Below, in pieces: positions 7,877 through 17,457 of a stretch of DNA of 64,000 bases. The notes below the pieces were generated by a model. It was not told the origin of the DNA, ran no database searches, and worked only from the letters and a program-made list of their open reading frames with translations. The position numbers were made by a program, and so were the translations under genes. Location: contig NZ_JBFRYB010000001.1 in NCBI RefSeq assembly GCF_040892595.1, positions 248,001-312,000 of the forward strand, written 5' to 3'. Each line of letters starts with the position of its first letter. Position 1 is the stretch's first letter. Source of the stretch: Zhongshania sp. R06B22. Lineage in GTDB: Bacteria > Pseudomonadota > Gammaproteobacteria > Pseudomonadales > Spongiibacteraceae.

Positions 7877-9127
7877 TTAGTCAAAGGGAAGTGCTATACC
7901 TGACACAGGTTTTTTTACTAGGCTTGGAGCTTTTGGTTTAGACGCGGGTGTTGCCGTCGGACGAAGTATCATTCCCGGCTCAAAATCACCACCAGTAATT
8001 TTTATAGCGTGTGACATTTTTGGCAGCACTTTGCTAACTGAAATAGTCCCGACCAATGTCTCTTCTGAACCTAGTGATTCACCTGTATAGGGATCAAACA
8101 AAACTTCGCCCGGCCGAAATACATTATATCTTTGACCTACATTTATCGATCGTCCGCCTGCGTTAATGATTACGCCGGAGGATGAAGCTTTAATTATTCG
8201 CTTCGGGTATATTTTCTCAACAATATCTGTAACCGCATTTTTTGCGACACTAGAAATCAGGCCACGACTGTTCTCTGCCGTAGTTGATGCGCGATATTGC
8301 TCTGCATACTTAACTTCACCCGTTGCGACGGCAATTACTTTGACGCCAACCACAATATTGCCGGCGGACCATGTTTCGGTTTGTCCTGTTATTTTAATGA
8401 TCTTGCTCTGAGTTGACCCTGTCGCATTGACAATCTCAGGTATTAACAAAAAGTCTGCGCCGAGCATACGTCCTAGCTTTGCTTTTTCTTCACGGGATGT
8501 AGCTTCAGAAGAAATTAAATTTAGTTCAGCGCTAATTTCCGCAAGGTTATCTCTACTTAACACAGCAAATTTCCGTGTTTGTACTAGCTCTTGCTCCATT
8601 GCTGTGGTGACCAAGTCGGCAAGGTCTGATCCGGAGTAGCTCCGAAAAACAAAATACTTAGCGCTTTTCGCCTTTGTTTGAAGCAACGCCATACGTTTTC
8701 GTGCAGAAGACGCCGGGGTGTCATAGCGATAAACACGAACACGTAATTTTGCTTCGTAGCCAGATTCAATTTTAGTAAGGGAAAGCACGTCATAGCTATG
8801 AATATTACCACTGGTTTGGGTACGTGCTGATATTGACGCTGAAAGAGTGACGTCTACTTCTTCACTTACGCCCTCTTTATTACTTACAGCGCCGGTGACA
8901 TTGCTGCTTGCTGTAACTTGATCGGCTTGCAGTGAAGTTCCGTTCACTTGCGAAACCGCTGCGGCTAATCCTGAGCGTATCGCCTCCTCTTGTGTTCCAC
9001 CAAAACCGCTGGCCTCTACCTCTACCTGCCGCGTGCCAGTTGGTTGCGCATGTAATGACAAAGGTAATAACAAACACACCGCAAAAGCGCTTAGGCTTAG
9101 CGTCAATTTTTTAAGTATACTTTGCAT
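7877..9127 (-). CDS. CsgG/HfaB-like exported protein
   Basis: About 416 residues with a signal peptide (KLTLSLSAFAVCLLLPLSLHAQ). The central region (DLVTTAMEQELVQTRKFAVLSRDNL, LGRMLGADFLLIPEIVN, TGEVKYAEQY) has the fold signature of the CsgG/LpoB/TolB-N-like group that sits in or at the outer membrane. It lacks the lipobox of true CsgG, so pore formation is uncertain. The frame is open to a TTG at 9139, but the ATG at 9127 lies just past the stop of the preceding gene (9133-9135) and is the likely start. It lies in one operon with an LpoB homologue of related fold. Confidence 0.72.
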   Translation of the reverse strand: MQSILKKLTLSLSAFAVCLLLPLSLHAQPTGTRQVEVEASGFGGTQEEAIRSGLAAAVSQVNGTSLQADQVTASSNVTGAVSNKEGVSEEVDVTLSASISARTQTSGNIHSYDVLSLTKIESGYEAKLRVRVYRYDTPASSARKRMALLQTKAKSAKYFVFRSYSGSDLADLVTTAMEQELVQTRKFAVLSRDNLAEISAELNLISSEATSREEKAKLGRMLGADFLLIPEIVNATGSTQSKIIKITGQTETWSAGNIVVGVKVIAVATGEVKYAEQYRASTTAENSRGLISSVAKNAVTDIVEKIYPKRIIKASSSGVIINAGGRSINVGQRYNVFRPGEVLFDPYTGESLGSEETLVGTISVSKVLPKMSHAIKITGGDFEPGMILRPTATPASKPKAPSLVKKPVSGIALPFD

Positions 9128-9132
9128 AATAT

Positions 9133-10482
9133 CTACCAATCTTCGCTTATCACCGGTGCAGATTGCGTGTTACCGACTGCCTTACCTTGGCTAGGCGCAC
9201 TTAGATTCCCACTGGTTGAGTTGCCTTTATCAAATGCTGAGCTGCTCTCTTGCCGAAATTGCTGAGCAGCAGAAAGCATGCTGGGGCTCCATGCATAGGC
9301 AGTAAGGTAAAAGCCTACGCCAGATCCGTCATCTGAGTATTTTTTCGCGTATATTTTTGATGCGCCCTTTAAACGCAATGTAGTCTGGGTATTATAGGCT
9401 TGCGTCAACTGGCTCATAATCACATTCTTTTGCAATTGACTAACACTCGTATTGCCATCTTCAATATGTTTTTGTACGTAGGCATGTGTATCGTCTTTAG
9501 TTGACTGATCCACCTTATGCGCCACTGCCATATTTGAAAACCTTGCTAGTTCTCGAATGGCATTGGTTTCCGATATTTTCCGCTCTGACTGCATTCGACT
9601 ACTATTCATGACATTTGATGAAGACGGCTCGCTTGCCGGTGCGATTCCGAAACCGACAATAGCCCATTCACCGTTAGACAGCTTAGTCATTCGGGAGCCG
9701 ACGAGTCCTAATACTGATCCCGTTTGCGCATCAAGCTGAGCGCGCACCCACTTTTGAATTTCTGTTTTAGCGCCGAGATTGGTCGTTGCGCTAGATTGTT
9801 GCGCACTTAAAATACCAGCGACTTCTGCAGTTTCAGCAGATAGCCCGATAATAATGCCAAGTTGTCCTTGGTGAATTACCGATTGCACAATTCTAGCGCC
9901 AGAAAATGAATCATTCACTGAGCGAGAAACAACATCGGTTATCAGTCGTCGATCTGTTGTGGATGTGCAGTTGATCACGGACTCCAGCTTAGATTTTTCG
10001 GCCTTTTCTTGATCAGTACTAGTGAATGAGCGAATTGCGCCTTTAACAACATCCATAAGTGACTCGTCGGCTTTAGCGCTCTCTTGCGCTGTTTTATGCT
10101 GCTGCTCACAATCCGCAACTAAGGCCTCTGCTGGCCCACCTGTACTGGTTACGTTGACGCTGGTTTCTGCTGAAATCATTTCTGCACCCAGCTCGCTAGC
10201 TAGTTGGGCGTATGCCTGCGCTAGTGCAAACTGGTAGGCAGTGTTAACACTGGTAACGTAGGCCGTCGTGCCCTGAGCACCTGCTATACCCGCAATACCG
10301 TATGCCATATGGTATTTTTTACCGCGCGCTAAAAGTTGCGATTCCATTTGAAACTGATAGTCTTCTATGGCGTCAAAGAGAGACGTGTTGTCGTCTATCG
10401 TCAATTGCGCAGCTGACGCGGCAGATGCTCCCAGTATTACGCTTAACGCAAAGCCTAAACTTATCTTAGTTACGTTGATCAT
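9133..10482 (-). CDS. uncharacterised exported protein of the LpoB cluster
   Basis: A 449-residue protein with a clear signal peptide (ISLGFALSVILGASAASAA). I do not recognise the family with certainty. The first 130 residues are Ala/Gln-rich and helical (AYQFALAQAYAQLASELGAEM). A Cys pair (one in DCEQQH, one in INCTST) could form a disulfide. The C-terminal third repeats short Gln/Ser-rich segments. It is 9 nt downstream of the LpoB-like lipoprotein gene and abuts the CsgG-like gene. Its fixed position between them suggests a periplasmic partner in the same envelope complex (inference). Confidence 0.65.
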   Translation of the reverse strand: MINVTKISLGFALSVILGASAASAAQLTIDDNTSLFDAIEDYQFQMESQLLARGKKYHMAYGIAGIAGAQGTTAYVTSVNTAYQFALAQAYAQLASELGAEMISAETSVNVTSTGGPAEALVADCEQQHKTAQESAKADESLMDVVKGAIRSFTSTDQEKAEKSKLESVINCTSTTDRRLITDVVSRSVNDSFSGARIVQSVIHQGQLGIIIGLSAETAEVAGILSAQQSSATTNLGAKTEIQKWVRAQLDAQTGSVLGLVGSRMTKLSNGEWAIVGFGIAPASEPSSSNVMNSSRMQSERKISETNAIRELARFSNMAVAHKVDQSTKDDTHAYVQKHIEDGNTSVSQLQKNVIMSQLTQAYNTQTTLRLKGASKIYAKKYSDDGSGVGFYLTAYAWSPSMLSAAQQFRQESSSAFDKGNSTSGNLSAPSQGKAVGNTQSAPVISEDW

Positions 10483-10491
10483 TAAGAGTTC

Positions 10492-11094
10492 CTACCAGCT
10501 TACTGTGCTTGCGGAGCCACGTTTTATAATTGGCGTTTCGCCTTCCCAAATTGCTAATCCACTGTTTATATCGGTTAGTGTAAGTTGGAAGAAATACTCA
10601 ACTTGTTGTTTGCCGCGCGACATATTGTGATTCCGCTGAAGAATTTTTCCAGACAAGGATAGATCGGGAGCTTGTAATTGCCCTTTTGCGGCGACTCGAC
10701 TTTGGTTGAATTCTCCGTTGCCGCGCAATTCGCGTGCAGCCATCGTCATCTGATCCTCGGGGCCGTTCAAGCCTACAGCTGTCGTTACCACAACCTTGCC
10801 GGAGTTAAGTAGTTCAATACGTATTTTTTTGACCAGTTGATCGGTATCAATACGCTGCATGGTGTCGTTTATCATTCGACTTATAGCTAGGACATAGCGA
10901 CCACCGTTAGGGTTTGTTACGGCTCCAGTTGCCAGCATGGATTGGACCGACTCACTGGCGGCCTTTTCAAAGTCGCGATACTCCAGCCCCATTACACTTT
11001 CAGCAGTATCATTATTGGTGTCGACAATTTGTACACCACTAGCACATCCGGTCAGTGCGATTGCCAATATGCACGTCGAAATAATTTTGTTCAT
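10492..11094 (-). CDS. lpoB: LpoB-like outer-membrane lipoprotein, activator of a class A PBP
   Basis: A 200-residue lipoprotein with lipobox LTGC (Cys17). The following text matches the LpoB family: VMGLEYRDFEKAA, SVQSML, YVLAISRMINDTMQRIDTDQLVKKIR, SGKV, APDLSLSGKILQR, YFFQLTLTDINSGLAIWEGE. In Escherichia coli LpoB stimulates PBP1b from the outer membrane, and lpoB follows ycfL, as here. The linker between the lipid anchor and the globular domain is short compared with the enterobacterial protein. A related orphan function in the CsgG-fold family cannot be excluded. Confidence 0.83.
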   Translation of the reverse strand: MNKIISTCILAIALTGCASGVQIVDTNNDTAESVMGLEYRDFEKAASESVQSMLATGAVTNPNGGRYVLAISRMINDTMQRIDTDQLVKKIRIELLNSGKVVVTTAVGLNGPEDQMTMAARELRGNGEFNQSRVAAKGQLQAPDLSLSGKILQRNHNMSRGKQQVEYFFQLTLTDINSGLAIWEGETPIIKRGSASTVSW

Positions 11095-11108
11095 TTTAAG
11101 CCCTCAAT

Positions 11109-11495
11109 TTATTTTTCAATGATTTCAAATCGATAGTCCGCCGCACGAGGTCCTGGAGAAACCTGCACAAGCTCTATAGTTTGGCCGGGCGAAACAACTC
11201 GTTCCTGCCATTTCCCAAGCACAGTTTGGATTGGTTGGCCATCAGCCGTATACCAGTTAACGCGAAAGGAAATTCTAAGGTCTGTCATTGCACTTGATTC
11301 GGCGCGCAACATAACCTTCATGCCCTTTTTGTCATCGACCCAATCCCGAACGTCTAATACATTGAGATAGCGACCCTCATAGGATATGTGCGCAGCCCAA
11401 GATGGCAGTGTGCTTTCCTGTGGCTTTACTAATCCACAAGCTTGCAGTGCAAAGATTACAAAGATCGTAAGAGGAAGCGTAATTATTCTTTTCAC
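11109..11495 (-). CDS. ycfL: YcfL-family lipoprotein
   Basis: A 128-residue lipoprotein with an N-terminal signal ending in LQACG (Cys20). The body has the YcfL/DUF1425 pattern: a beta-rich domain with LRISFRVNWYTADGQPI and PGQTIELVQVSPGPRAADYRFEI. Function is unknown. It is adjacent to lpoB as in E. coli, which supports the assignment. It lies 12 nt after the COG3014 gene and 14 nt before lpoB. Confidence 0.82.
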   Translation of the reverse strand: MKRIITLPLTIFVIFALQACGLVKPQESTLPSWAAHISYEGRYLNVLDVRDWVDDKKGMKVMLRAESSAMTDLRISFRVNWYTADGQPIQTVLGKWQERVVSPGQTIELVQVSPGPRAADYRFEIIEK

Positions 11496-11507
11496 CGAAT
11501 ATTCCTT

Positions 11508-12938
11508 TTATAAGTAAAATAATTCAACTAGAGGTGCAGCGTACGGAGTCGGTTGCTTTATATAAATCAAGGCATTCTGATTTGCTGGCAACATGATTTC
11601 TTTATACTCGCCATTTCCATATGGCACTCGTAAAGACACTTCTTGAAGGGCCGGGACTTTTGCCAATGACCATTGCTCTGGCATAGCATGCCAACCGCGC
11701 GTGTCTGCGGAAGCACTCGCATTTGCGTAAACCGTTCCGGCGAGGTTTCCTAGTACGCCAAACTTTCGTCCCATTTGATCTTGAAGAACCGCTTTTGTAG
11801 CTGCAGAAATCACTGCACGAGATACGGTGGCCGGCCATCGCTTCTTAAATTCCGTTCGCATGACCATATCCATCCTGGCGAATGGTAATAATTCTATAGC
11901 TTGATTGTCTATTGCTACACCGTTCACTACCATGCCGCTGGGCCGGTCAATCAACTCGGGCAGCGCTACGGTTACTTGAATAAGTGCATTTGATGTTATC
12001 CAAGGTATTGAAAACTTCTTTTCTCCATACACTGGGCTAAGGCCGCTTTCAAAAATAATCCACCGCTGGGGGTGGCCATTCGATAGTCGACCATACTGAC
12101 GAAGACTCAATAAATCCTCATTGATTATGTCGTTATCGCCGATCATGCCGCTAACTCGTTGCAATAGCGTTTCGGCTTTCTCTATGTCTGCGCCGGGGCC
12201 CTGGGCTAAAAATATGGAATTAATATAGGCGACTGCTGGATTTACAAAACTGTCAAACACTTCCCAGTATTCAATATTCGGAAAATTTTGAGAAAGTGCA
12301 TTTTGTACGCCATCTGAATGTAGGTTCTTCTTGTTGCTACTATTTTCTTCGCTTTTCGCCTGCTCCTTTTCTATCATTTTTTGATAGCGCTCGACGGCTA
12401 TACGAGCTCGCTCATTAGCACGATTGAATTCAACGCGCGCATTATCAAGCTCTCCAGATGACCAAAATGATAATGCTTTATAGAAATTGGTGAGTATACG
12501 TTCAGCCGGCGGAGGCTCGTAAGAACGTACACCATCGTTGACAAACGCGGATCCGATACTTTCAGCTATTTTTTTCCCATAGCCTTCGGTATCCTCATCT
12601 TTAAAGAGGGTTTCGATTACGTCGTAATGTTCTATGGCTCGTTCTTTGTTTCCGGTTAATCGCCAACTTTCCGCAGCTTCCAAATGCAATAGAATATTAC
12701 CACTGGGGGTTACGGTGGCTAACTCTCCTGTTTCTGAATCGAGGAGATTGAGCTCTTGCTCAATCGATTCCGCAAGCAAAGTATAATCTCCAGCTTGATA
12801 GCGGAGATCCATACTTTTAACCGAATCTGAGGTTTGATAAGTAGCGCAACCGGTTGCAAAGAGACTGAATGCAACGGTGACAGTGAAGCGGCGTACAATT
12901 TTTTGAGTAACTATTAAATACGGTTGAAATCCTTTCAC
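11508..12938 (-). CDS. COG3014-family lipoprotein, first gene of the LpoB cluster
   Basis: A 476-residue lipoprotein: a signal peptide with lipobox ATGC followed by ATYQ. The N-terminal 200 residues are TPR-like (LAESIEQELN, AAESWRLTGNKERAIEHYDVIE, FYKALSFWSSGELDNARVEFNRANERA). A Lys/Glu-rich hinge and a beta-rich C-terminal half follow. This architecture and its place next to YcfL/LpoB match the uncharacterised COG3014 family. It starts with GTG at 12938 with GGAG about 9 nt upstream; no better ATG exists. It is likely the promoter-proximal gene of a six-gene operon. Confidence 0.78.
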   Translation of the reverse strand: MKGFQPYLIVTQKIVRRFTVTVAFSLFATGCATYQTSDSVKSMDLRYQAGDYTLLAESIEQELNLLDSETGELATVTPSGNILLHLEAAESWRLTGNKERAIEHYDVIETLFKDEDTEGYGKKIAESIGSAFVNDGVRSYEPPPAERILTNFYKALSFWSSGELDNARVEFNRANERARIAVERYQKMIEKEQAKSEENSSNKKNLHSDGVQNALSQNFPNIEYWEVFDSFVNPAVAYINSIFLAQGPGADIEKAETLLQRVSGMIGDNDIINEDLLSLRQYGRLSNGHPQRWIIFESGLSPVYGEKKFSIPWITSNALIQVTVALPELIDRPSGMVVNGVAIDNQAIELLPFARMDMVMRTEFKKRWPATVSRAVISAATKAVLQDQMGRKFGVLGNLAGTVYANASASADTRGWHAMPEQWSLAKVPALQEVSLRVPYGNGEYKEIMLPANQNALIYIKQPTPYAAPLVELFYL

Positions 12939-13115
12939 CGATTCTCACTCCATGAGATTTTATTATGCGCAACTTCTTGTCGCGAGCTCTTCCTTGAAGC
13001 CGTAAGTTAACCAGCTTTTGTAGATATTTCCACTCTTTTAAAGTAAAAATAAACTAATTTCACTTAGTAATGCCTCTTGCCACCATTTAATAGTACGCCA
13101 ATCGATAGCGGATAC

Positions 13116-14009
13116 TCACTCTTTAATATCCGTACGCAGTACCTGCAAACCTTTCTCGATGGCTTTTAAATGATCGCGAACACCTGCTTTGCTGCGCGAT
13201 ATTCCCACTGCCAAAATATCTAAGACCGCCATATGCGCTAGGCGCGAAGGCAGTGGCGTGTAGTCGCCCTCGTCAGCATCTACGTCGATGTATATGGCAA
13301 GATCTGCGGCGGCTGTTACCGGCGAGCTACTGGGGGCCAGTGCAATAACTGGCGCCCCATTTTGCTTTGCCAATGTTATTGCATCCAGCAAGGCGCGAGT
13401 GCGACCAGATTGCGATATCACTATCACCACATCTTGGGGTGTTAACGACATCGCCGACATCGCCTGCACATGTGGGTCGGAATAGGCACTGGCAGATATT
13501 TGTAGGCGGAACAGATTGTGTTGGGCATCAGTGGCCACCGCCGCCGAGGCGCCAAAGCCATATAGCTCAACACGGCGCGCATTACTCAGCAGCTCCACAG
13601 CCCGCTCGATAGCCGCGACCTCGATGCTGTCGCGCACTTTTTTCAGCGCCTCCATGGTGGAGTCGAACACTTTAAAGGTGTATTGGCGGGCCGAGTCTTC
13701 GTCGCCAAAGCTAAATTCTTCGTATTCTGGGCTGTGAGCAATGTGCTGGGCCAGCGCGACTTTAAAGTTCTGAAAGCCGTCGCAACCCACCGCGCGGCAA
13801 AAGCGCACTACCGTTGGCTCGCTGACGTGAGCTTCTTGCGCAAGATCCACAATGCGCATGTGAATCACTTCTTTGCGATTTGCCAGAATGTAGTCCGCCA
13901 CCTTACGTTCAGATCGACGCATTTTTTCATGACAGGATTCAATGGCGCGGATGATATTTCTGGGTCTCAAATTACTGTCCACCGGCTGACTATTATTGGT
14001 ATCTCGCAT
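13116..14009 (-). CDS. RpiR/HexR-type transcriptional regulator (HTH + SIS)
   Basis: About 297 residues from the ATG at 14009; the longer frame would start with a TTG at 14051. The N-terminal RpiR helix-turn-helix (RRSERKVADYILANR, HVSEPTVVRFCRAVGCDGFQNFK) is followed by a sugar-phosphate-binding SIS domain (VELYGFGASAAVATDAQHNLFRL, DVVIVISQSGRTRALLDAI). It resembles HexR, which controls Entner-Doudoroff and central carbon genes using KDPG, but no such genes are in the window, so the target is unknown. It is divergent from uvrD with about 107 nt between starts. Confidence 0.88.
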   Translation of the reverse strand: MRDTNNSQPVDSNLRPRNIIRAIESCHEKMRRSERKVADYILANRKEVIHMRIVDLAQEAHVSEPTVVRFCRAVGCDGFQNFKVALAQHIAHSPEYEEFSFGDEDSARQYTFKVFDSTMEALKKVRDSIEVAAIERAVELLSNARRVELYGFGASAAVATDAQHNLFRLQISASAYSDPHVQAMSAMSLTPQDVVIVISQSGRTRALLDAITLAKQNGAPVIALAPSSSPVTAAADLAIYIDVDADEGDYTPLPSRLAHMAVLDILAVGISRSKAGVRDHLKAIEKGLQVLRTDIKE

Positions 14010-14116
14010 TTCATTGTAACGCAGGATGCAGATATTGGGCTTTAGGGGCAATCAAATTAGTACTCAGTTGAGATTAGCGGTGCCAGCGCCGCCTATTCCC
14101 AGTAGAATATGGCGCC

Positions 14117-16288
14117 ATGGACGTATCTTATATTCTTGATGATCTCAACGACGCGCAGCGTGACGCAGTCACCGCCGATAGCACCGGCACGCTGGTACTG
14201 GCGGGCGCCGGAAGCGGCAAAACTCGGGTATTGGTTCACCGCATAGCGTGGAAGATTAAGGTCGAAGGCCTTTCTACCTACAGCATTCTAGCGGTGACCT
14301 TTACCAATAAAGCCGCCCGCGAAATGCGCGGCCGAATTGAAGCTCTAATGGGCGGCAATTTAAACCACGGCATGTGGGTAGGAACATTCCACGGCCTGGC
14401 TCATCGCTTGCTCAAAGCCCACGCCAGCGAAGCTGGCTTGCCAGACAACTTTCAAATTCTAGACAGTGACGACCAATTTCGTCAGCTAAAACGTATCCAT
14501 CGCGAGCTAGAGCTAGATGACAGTCGCTGGCCACCGCGCCAATCCCAGTATTTTATTAACGGCCACAAAGACGAGGGCCGTCGCGCCGCCCATATTGATG
14601 ATTTTGGTGGCGATCTGTATTTATCCACCATGCTTAAGGTCTATCGCCGCTACGAGGAAGTCTGTCGCCAGCAGGGCGTTATCGACTTCGCCGAGTTACT
14701 GCTGCGGGCACTGGAACTGTGGCGCGACAATCCCGCGATTCTCGACCACTACCAACAGCGCTTTAAACATGTTCTCGTGGACGAGTTTCAAGATACCAAC
14801 GCGGTGCAATACGCGTGGCTGCGCCTGCTGAGTAGCAAGGGCATGGCCATGACCGCCGTGGGTGACGACGACCAGTCTATTTACGGCTGGCGCGGTGCGC
14901 GCATCGAGAATATTCAACAGTTCTCTAAAGATATTGCCAATACCCAAATTGTGCGCCTAGAGCAGAATTACCGCTCGACGAATAACATCCTTAAGGCAGC
15001 CAATGCGCTGATCGCCAATAACAGTCAGCGCCTAGGCAAAGAGCTCTGGACCGAAGGTGAAGACGGCGACAAGATCGCCTTGTTTGCGGCCTTTAACGAG
15101 CAGGATGAAGCGCGCTTTGTTACCGATCGCATTGATGAGCTGCTGCGCGATGACTACCGTCGCAGTGATATTGGCGTGCTTTACCGCAGTAACGCCCAAT
15201 CTCGGGTACTGGAAGAGTATTTAGTTCGCGCCGGTGTGCCCTATCGCATCTATGGCGGCCAGCGTTTTTATGACCGCTTAGAAATTAAAAATGCCCTCGC
15301 CTATTTACGCATTATTGCATTGCGCGACGACGACACCGCGATTGAGCGCGTGATCAATACGCCCACCCGTGGCATTGGCAATCGCACCGTAGAAATACTG
15401 CGGGAATATGCGCGCGAACATCAATTATCGCTATGGCGTTCTGCAGTTGCAGTGATGGAAAACGGGCTCCTGACTGCCCGCGCGGGCAATGCCCTGCGAG
15501 GGTTTTTGTCACTAATTGAAGAGCTAGCCGGCGAGTGCCAAGATTTGCCATTGGACGAGCAGGTTAGCATTGCCATCGATCGCTCAGGTCTAATCGCCTT
15601 TCACGAAAAAGAAAAAGGCGAAAAAGCTCAGGCGAGAGTAGAAAACCTACAAGAACTGATTACCGCCGCCCGCGGCTACAGCGCCGATGACGACGAGACT
15701 GAACCTCTGCGTGCCTTCCTTGATCAAGCGGCACTAGATGCCGGCGATCAACAAGCCGACGAACACGAAGACAGCGTGCAATTAATGACCCTGCATTCGG
15801 CCAAGGGCCTCGAGTTCCCTGCGGTATTTATTGTCGGTGTAGAAGAGAATCTCTTCCCCCATAAAATGTCGATGGATGACCCCGAGCGGCTGGAAGAGGA
15901 GCGGCGCCTAGCCTACGTTGGTATCACCCGCGCTGAGCGCAAATTGTACTTAAGCTACGCAGAGTCACGCCGCCTGCACGGTCAAGAAAGCTTTAATAGT
16001 CTGTCGCGCTTTGTACGCGAAATCCCCAATGAACTCATTGATGAAGTACGCATTAATAATACCGTTACCCGACCCAGTAGCTATGCGCAAAGCACAACCA
16101 GCTCACAGCAAGCCGCCGCGAGCTCCATCGGCTTCGGTTTAGGACAGCGGGTATTACACAGTATTTTTGGTGCCGGCGTAGTTATTAGTTTTGAAGGTCA
16201 AGGTGCCAGCGCAAGGGTACAGGTTAATTTTGAGGACGAAGGCAGTAAGTGGTTAGTGCTGCAGTACGCCAATTTACAGGCTTTGTAA
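14117..16288 (+). CDS. uvrD: DNA helicase II UvrD
   Basis: A 723-residue superfamily 1A helicase for nucleotide-excision and mismatch repair. The Walker A motif is at residues 29-37 (AGAGSGKTR). Further motifs are TFTNKAAREM (Ia), VDEFQDTN (II), GDDDQSIYGWRGA (III), EQNYRS (IV), LMTLHSAKGLEF (V) and VGITRAERKLYLSYA (VI). The C-terminal end (GQRVLHSIFGAG to LQYANLQAL) is the Tudor-like tail characteristic of UvrD and absent from Rep. Full family length. Confidence 0.97.
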   Translation: MDVSYILDDLNDAQRDAVTADSTGTLVLAGAGSGKTRVLVHRIAWKIKVEGLSTYSILAVTFTNKAAREMRGRIEALMGGNLNHGMWVGTFHGLAHRLLKAHASEAGLPDNFQILDSDDQFRQLKRIHRELELDDSRWPPRQSQYFINGHKDEGRRAAHIDDFGGDLYLSTMLKVYRRYEEVCRQQGVIDFAELLLRALELWRDNPAILDHYQQRFKHVLVDEFQDTNAVQYAWLRLLSSKGMAMTAVGDDDQSIYGWRGARIENIQQFSKDIANTQIVRLEQNYRSTNNILKAANALIANNSQRLGKELWTEGEDGDKIALFAAFNEQDEARFVTDRIDELLRDDYRRSDIGVLYRSNAQSRVLEEYLVRAGVPYRIYGGQRFYDRLEIKNALAYLRIIALRDDDTAIERVINTPTRGIGNRTVEILREYAREHQLSLWRSAVAVMENGLLTARAGNALRGFLSLIEELAGECQDLPLDEQVSIAIDRSGLIAFHEKEKGEKAQARVENLQELITAARGYSADDDETEPLRAFLDQAALDAGDQQADEHEDSVQLMTLHSAKGLEFPAVFIVGVEENLFPHKMSMDDPERLEEERRLAYVGITRAERKLYLSYAESRRLHGQESFNSLSRFVREIPNELIDEVRINNTVTRPSSYAQSTTSSQQAAASSIGFGLGQRVLHSIFGAGVVISFEGQGASARVQVNFEDEGSKWLVLQYANLQAL

Positions 16289-16304
16289 GACAGGAAAAAT
16301 AATA

Positions 16305-17441
16305 ATGAATCAGGCGACGAAAGCCAATTACTCACCGCTTGTTATCTTGGCGCTGATCGCCGCATTGATTGCCATGAGTTGGCTATATGTGGGTGAGCGC
16401 AGCAAAGATCACAGCGTCCAACAACAGGAACGCAGCGCAGCCGGCCAGCAAGTTTTTCATTGGAAATTAGTCACCACCTGGCCAAAGGGGTTTCCCGGAC
16501 TCGGCACCGCGCCTGAAAAATTTGCGGCGATGGTCAATAAAATGAGCCGAGGTCGTCTACAAATAAAAGTCTATGGCGCCGGCGAGCTCGTCCCCGCTCT
16601 AGGTGTTTTTGATGCGGTGTCTACCGGCAGTGCCGAAGCGGGTCACGGCGCCGCGTATTACTGGAAAGGTAAATTACCCTCATCAATCTTTTTTACCGCT
16701 GTCCCTTTTGGCATGACCGCGCAGGAGATGAACGGCTGGCTATACCACGGCGGCGGCTTGGAGTTATGGCGTGAAGCCTATGCTCCCTTCAATTTAATAC
16801 CCATGGCCGGCGGCAATACCGGCGTCCAAATGGCTGGCTGGTTTAACAAGGAAATTAATTCAATAGCTGACGTAAAAGGCCTAAAGATGCGCATACCCGG
16901 CTCCGGTGGCGAAGTCTGGAATCGCCTCGGTGGCACCTCGGTTACACTGCCCGGCGGCGAGCTTTATACGTCATTGCAAACCGGTGTCATCGATGCCACT
17001 GAATGGGTTGCGCCCTATAACGATCTCGCCTTTGGCTTTCATGAAGTAGCAAAATATTATTACTATCCAGGCTGGCATGAACCCGGCTCTACTCTGGAAC
17101 TCATTATTAATAAGCAAGCCTTTGAAGCACTGCCAGAAGACTTGAAAGCCATGGTGGAAACAGCTGCGCGCTATGCCAATGCTGACATGCTAGATGAATA
17201 CACTGCACGCAATAATGCCGCTTTACACCAACTGGTTGATACTCATGGTGTGCAGCTACGCAAGCTACCCGACGATGTTATTCGCGGGCTTCACAAAGCC
17301 TCTGACGAATATTTAGAAGAGCTGGGAAATAGCGACCCCATGACCCACAAAGTGTATACCAGCTGGAAAAGCTTTATGGAGGCCGCCAAGGAATACCATC
17401 ATATTTCTGAACAGGCCTACATTAATGCGCGGGACCTATAG
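16305..17441 (+). CDS. TRAP transporter substrate-binding protein (DctP-type)
   Basis: A 378-residue periplasmic binding protein of the TRAP family, alpha-keto-acid subgroup. It shows TTWPKGFPGLGTAPEKFA, AGELVPALGVFDAVSTGSAE, GLKMRIPGSGGEVW, GGTSVTLPGGELYTSLQTGVIDATEW and FHEVAKYYYYPGWHEPG. The N-terminus has one hydrophobic stretch (about residues 11-26) without an obvious Ala-X-Ala site, so it may stay membrane-anchored. It is 16 nt after uvrD, away from the membrane subunits at 18.9-20.7 kb, which are on the other strand; all three probably form one transporter. Confidence 0.9.
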   Translation: MNQATKANYSPLVILALIAALIAMSWLYVGERSKDHSVQQQERSAAGQQVFHWKLVTTWPKGFPGLGTAPEKFAAMVNKMSRGRLQIKVYGAGELVPALGVFDAVSTGSAEAGHGAAYYWKGKLPSSIFFTAVPFGMTAQEMNGWLYHGGGLELWREAYAPFNLIPMAGGNTGVQMAGWFNKEINSIADVKGLKMRIPGSGGEVWNRLGGTSVTLPGGELYTSLQTGVIDATEWVAPYNDLAFGFHEVAKYYYYPGWHEPGSTLELIINKQAFEALPEDLKAMVETAARYANADMLDEYTARNNAALHQLVDTHGVQLRKLPDDVIRGLHKASDEYLEELGNSDPMTHKVYTSWKSFMEAAKEYHHISEQAYINARDL

Positions 17442-17457
17442 GCAGTAATAAAGTAGC

